Below, in pieces: positions 62,556 to 64,000 of a stretch of 64,000 nucleotides of DNA; positions within the stretch are counted from its first letter, which is position 1; each line of letters starts with the position of its first letter. The notes under the pieces were generated by a model. It saw only the letters and a list, made by a program, of their open reading frames with translations, did not search any database and was not told the DNA's origin. The DNA is from Stagonosporopsis chrysanthemi. Its lineage: Eukaryota; Ascomycota; Dothideomycetes; Pleosporales; Didymellaceae. The translations under genes were made by a program, and so were the position numbers. Location: the NCBI GenBank assembly GCA_022560025.1, contig JAFISE010000123.1, forward strand, positions 1 through 64,000, given 5' to 3'.

Positions 62556-64000
62556 TCACGGCCACTCCTCGCCCTCGGGCTGCTCCACCCGCTTCACATA
62601 CTCCCTCAACACGCTCGCCAACTTCTGCCTTCCCTCCCTTTTCTCGAACACCTGCGCATGGTCCGCCGTAGCCCACCAAAGCGTCTCAATTCCCTTCCCC
62701 TTCCATGCCGTCTCCTTCCACCCCCGCTCCTCGCTCTTCAAATCGACACCCGCCAGGTACTTGCCCACGGCCTCGGTATCCACAATCAGATCCCTCCCCC
62801 CCAAGCTGACTGTCACGTCGCGCCCGCGCAGATCCTCTTTCCACAGCGCGTTCTGGTTCCAGAAAAAGCCTCGGGCTAGGGTGTGCGCCACGCCCGCGTC
62901 GGTGGAGGCGAAGTACCAGAGCTGGTGCTCGTTTGCGTGGCGGGGCCGGCGGGTCGTGAAGTTGTAGGCTACGTCGGGGAGGTGCAGGAGGAAGGTCACG
63001 GGGTCGATGAGCAGCGTGGGGCCGATTTTAGGGGCTGTGACGGGGGAGCGCAGGAGGTGGGTTGTGAGCACGGAGCCGTAGGAGTGGCTGGCGAGCACGA
63101 CACGGTTCCAGCCGTGATGTACCAGGATGGAGTTGATCTGCGCGCACAGTTGGTCGGGCGTGGGTAGGGTGTGGGTGATGCGGAAGCTGATGGGGAGGAG
63201 CTCGATGGCGAGGATGCCGACTTGGCCGTCTGAGGCGGCGAGCGGGTCGGTGCTGTTTATTTCGCTGAGCCAGCGGTTGTACGGCAGCAGGCCGATGCCG
63301 ATGCCGTGGATGAAGAGGATGGGCAGGCGGGTCTTGGAGGTGTGCGGGCGGTGCCAGTAGCTGAGGTCCGGCGCGGGGGAGTGTTGGCGCGTGAGGAGCG
63401 AGGCGGGGCGAGGGGGGAAGATGGAGAGGGTGGTGCGGAGGGGGGTGCGGTGGAGGTGGAAGCCGCTGTAGCGGAGGTAGGCAGCTGTGGCGGTGTCGAC
63501 GAGCATGACAATCTGGACGTGTTAGCACACTGGCAGCGCAATCATCGAGACGCGCACTCACAAGGTACCACACAACAGGGCGGTGGCGCATGTGCACTTC
63601 ATCAATCGTCAAGCGCAGACACTTGGCGGGCCCCCGCCCTGGCAGCAGCGGCCGGCCCAGCATCGTCTCCACGCCGTCCACATAGCCCTGCAGCTCCTCC
63701 TCCTCGGCAATCTTGGCCTCCGGGTCTTCCTGCGCGCGCCTGACCAGGTCGTCCTCGCTCTCGGCGCCCCGACACAGCAGCGCCCACTCGAAGAACTCCC
63801 TCACGTTGTCCCTCCGGACCTCGCCCGCGCGGGCGCCCAGAAACCAGCGGCTGAGGTAGTACTCCGGATGCGGGACCTTGTCCCAGCACTTCCAGAACAG
63901 CGCCTTCCTGTCCTCTCTTTCCAGCAGCGGAGGGTGGGCGGCAGGCGCCTGCAGTGCGCGCCGGCGCGGGATGTAGACGAGCAGCCAGAAGGCCGTCTCG
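62556..64000 (-). CDS. Alpha/beta hydrolase, 5' end beyond the window
   Basis: Two exons are visible: upstream part 64000-63562 (continuing past the window end) and 63512-62556, with a 49-nt intron (GTGAGT...TCCAG). The joined frame is open from the window edge (ETAFWLLVYIPRRRALQ) to the stop. The first part includes HPEYYLSRWFLGARAGEVRRDNVREFFEWALL and a Glu-rich segment. Then comes the hydrolase core: RLPILFIHGIGIGLLPYNRW (HG oxyanion loop), VVLASHSYGSVLT with the nucleophile Ser in SHSYGS, GGRDLIVD and TADHAQVF as likely acid and base regions. It resembles fungal lipase/esterase-like hydrolases with a membrane-proximal N-terminus; the N-terminus is missing, so location is unclear. Confidence 0.82.

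Overview
This 64 kb window reads as nuclear chromosomal DNA of a filamentous ascomycete (Pezizomycotina). A Dothideomycete is a reasonable guess, but nothing in the sequence proves it. The basis is monocistronic genes on both strands, short introns (mostly 43-73 nt, GTRNGT...YAG, with CTRAY branch-like motifs), a Zn(II)2Cys6 regulator, a fungal-type calpain, an Ayg1-like hydrolase, GH12 and GH92 enzymes, a proteinase K-like subtilase and a rhodopsin-domain SAT4-type membrane protein. I recognised no rRNA, tRNA, CRISPR, intact transposon or virus-like gene.

Layout. 0-18 kb is gene-poor: a 5'-truncated His/Gln/Ala-rich protein, then about 5.5 kb of microsatellite-rich non-coding DNA, a small GPI-anchored secreted protein, more non-coding DNA, a CCCH zinc-finger protein, a basic nuclear-looking protein, a 75/77-bp tandem duplication and a possible frameshifted gene. 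18.7-25.5 kb holds a calpain with ten GR[GD]GYN repeats and three unrecognised membrane proteins. 25.8-30.4 kb is a divergent pair, a BAHD-like acyltransferase and a secreted GH92 alpha-mannosidase. 30.9-33.4 kb holds a small membrane protein, an orphan F-box-like exon and a decayed flavin monooxygenase fragment. 33.7-42.5 kb has a GT31-like type II membrane glycosyltransferase, a sulfite oxidase, a secreted subtilase and an unrecognised basic protein. 42.6-53.1 kb has a Baeyer-Villiger monooxygenase, a rhodopsin-domain membrane protein, a secreted tyrosinase and an MFS transporter, which could be a small oxidative metabolism locus. 53.4-64 kb has a MAPEG-like protein, a double GFA-domain protein, a GH12 endoglucanase, a Zn2Cys6 regulator, a PNPOx-fold protein, an Ayg1-like hydrolase and a second alpha/beta hydrolase cut by the window end.

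Functional themes are secretion and extracellular degradation (GH12, GH92, subtilase), pigment or phenolic chemistry (tyrosinase, Ayg1-like), and redox or sulfur detoxification (sulfite oxidase, BVMO, MAPEG, GFA). The GH12 gene and the Zn2Cys6 regulator are adjacent, but a regulatory link is only inference.

The most notable observations are: the intron of the Zn2Cys6 regulator is largely a hexanucleotide satellite whose units almost all match the fungal branch-point motif; the rhodopsin-domain gene can only be joined in frame if a 2-nt exon (or an equivalent lost piece) is allowed; the sulfite oxidase may use a 9-nt exon; and the flavin monooxygenase fragment has at least one frameshift and a premature stop. 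Exon coordinates were derived by eye from splice consensus and reading phase; all need transcript support.
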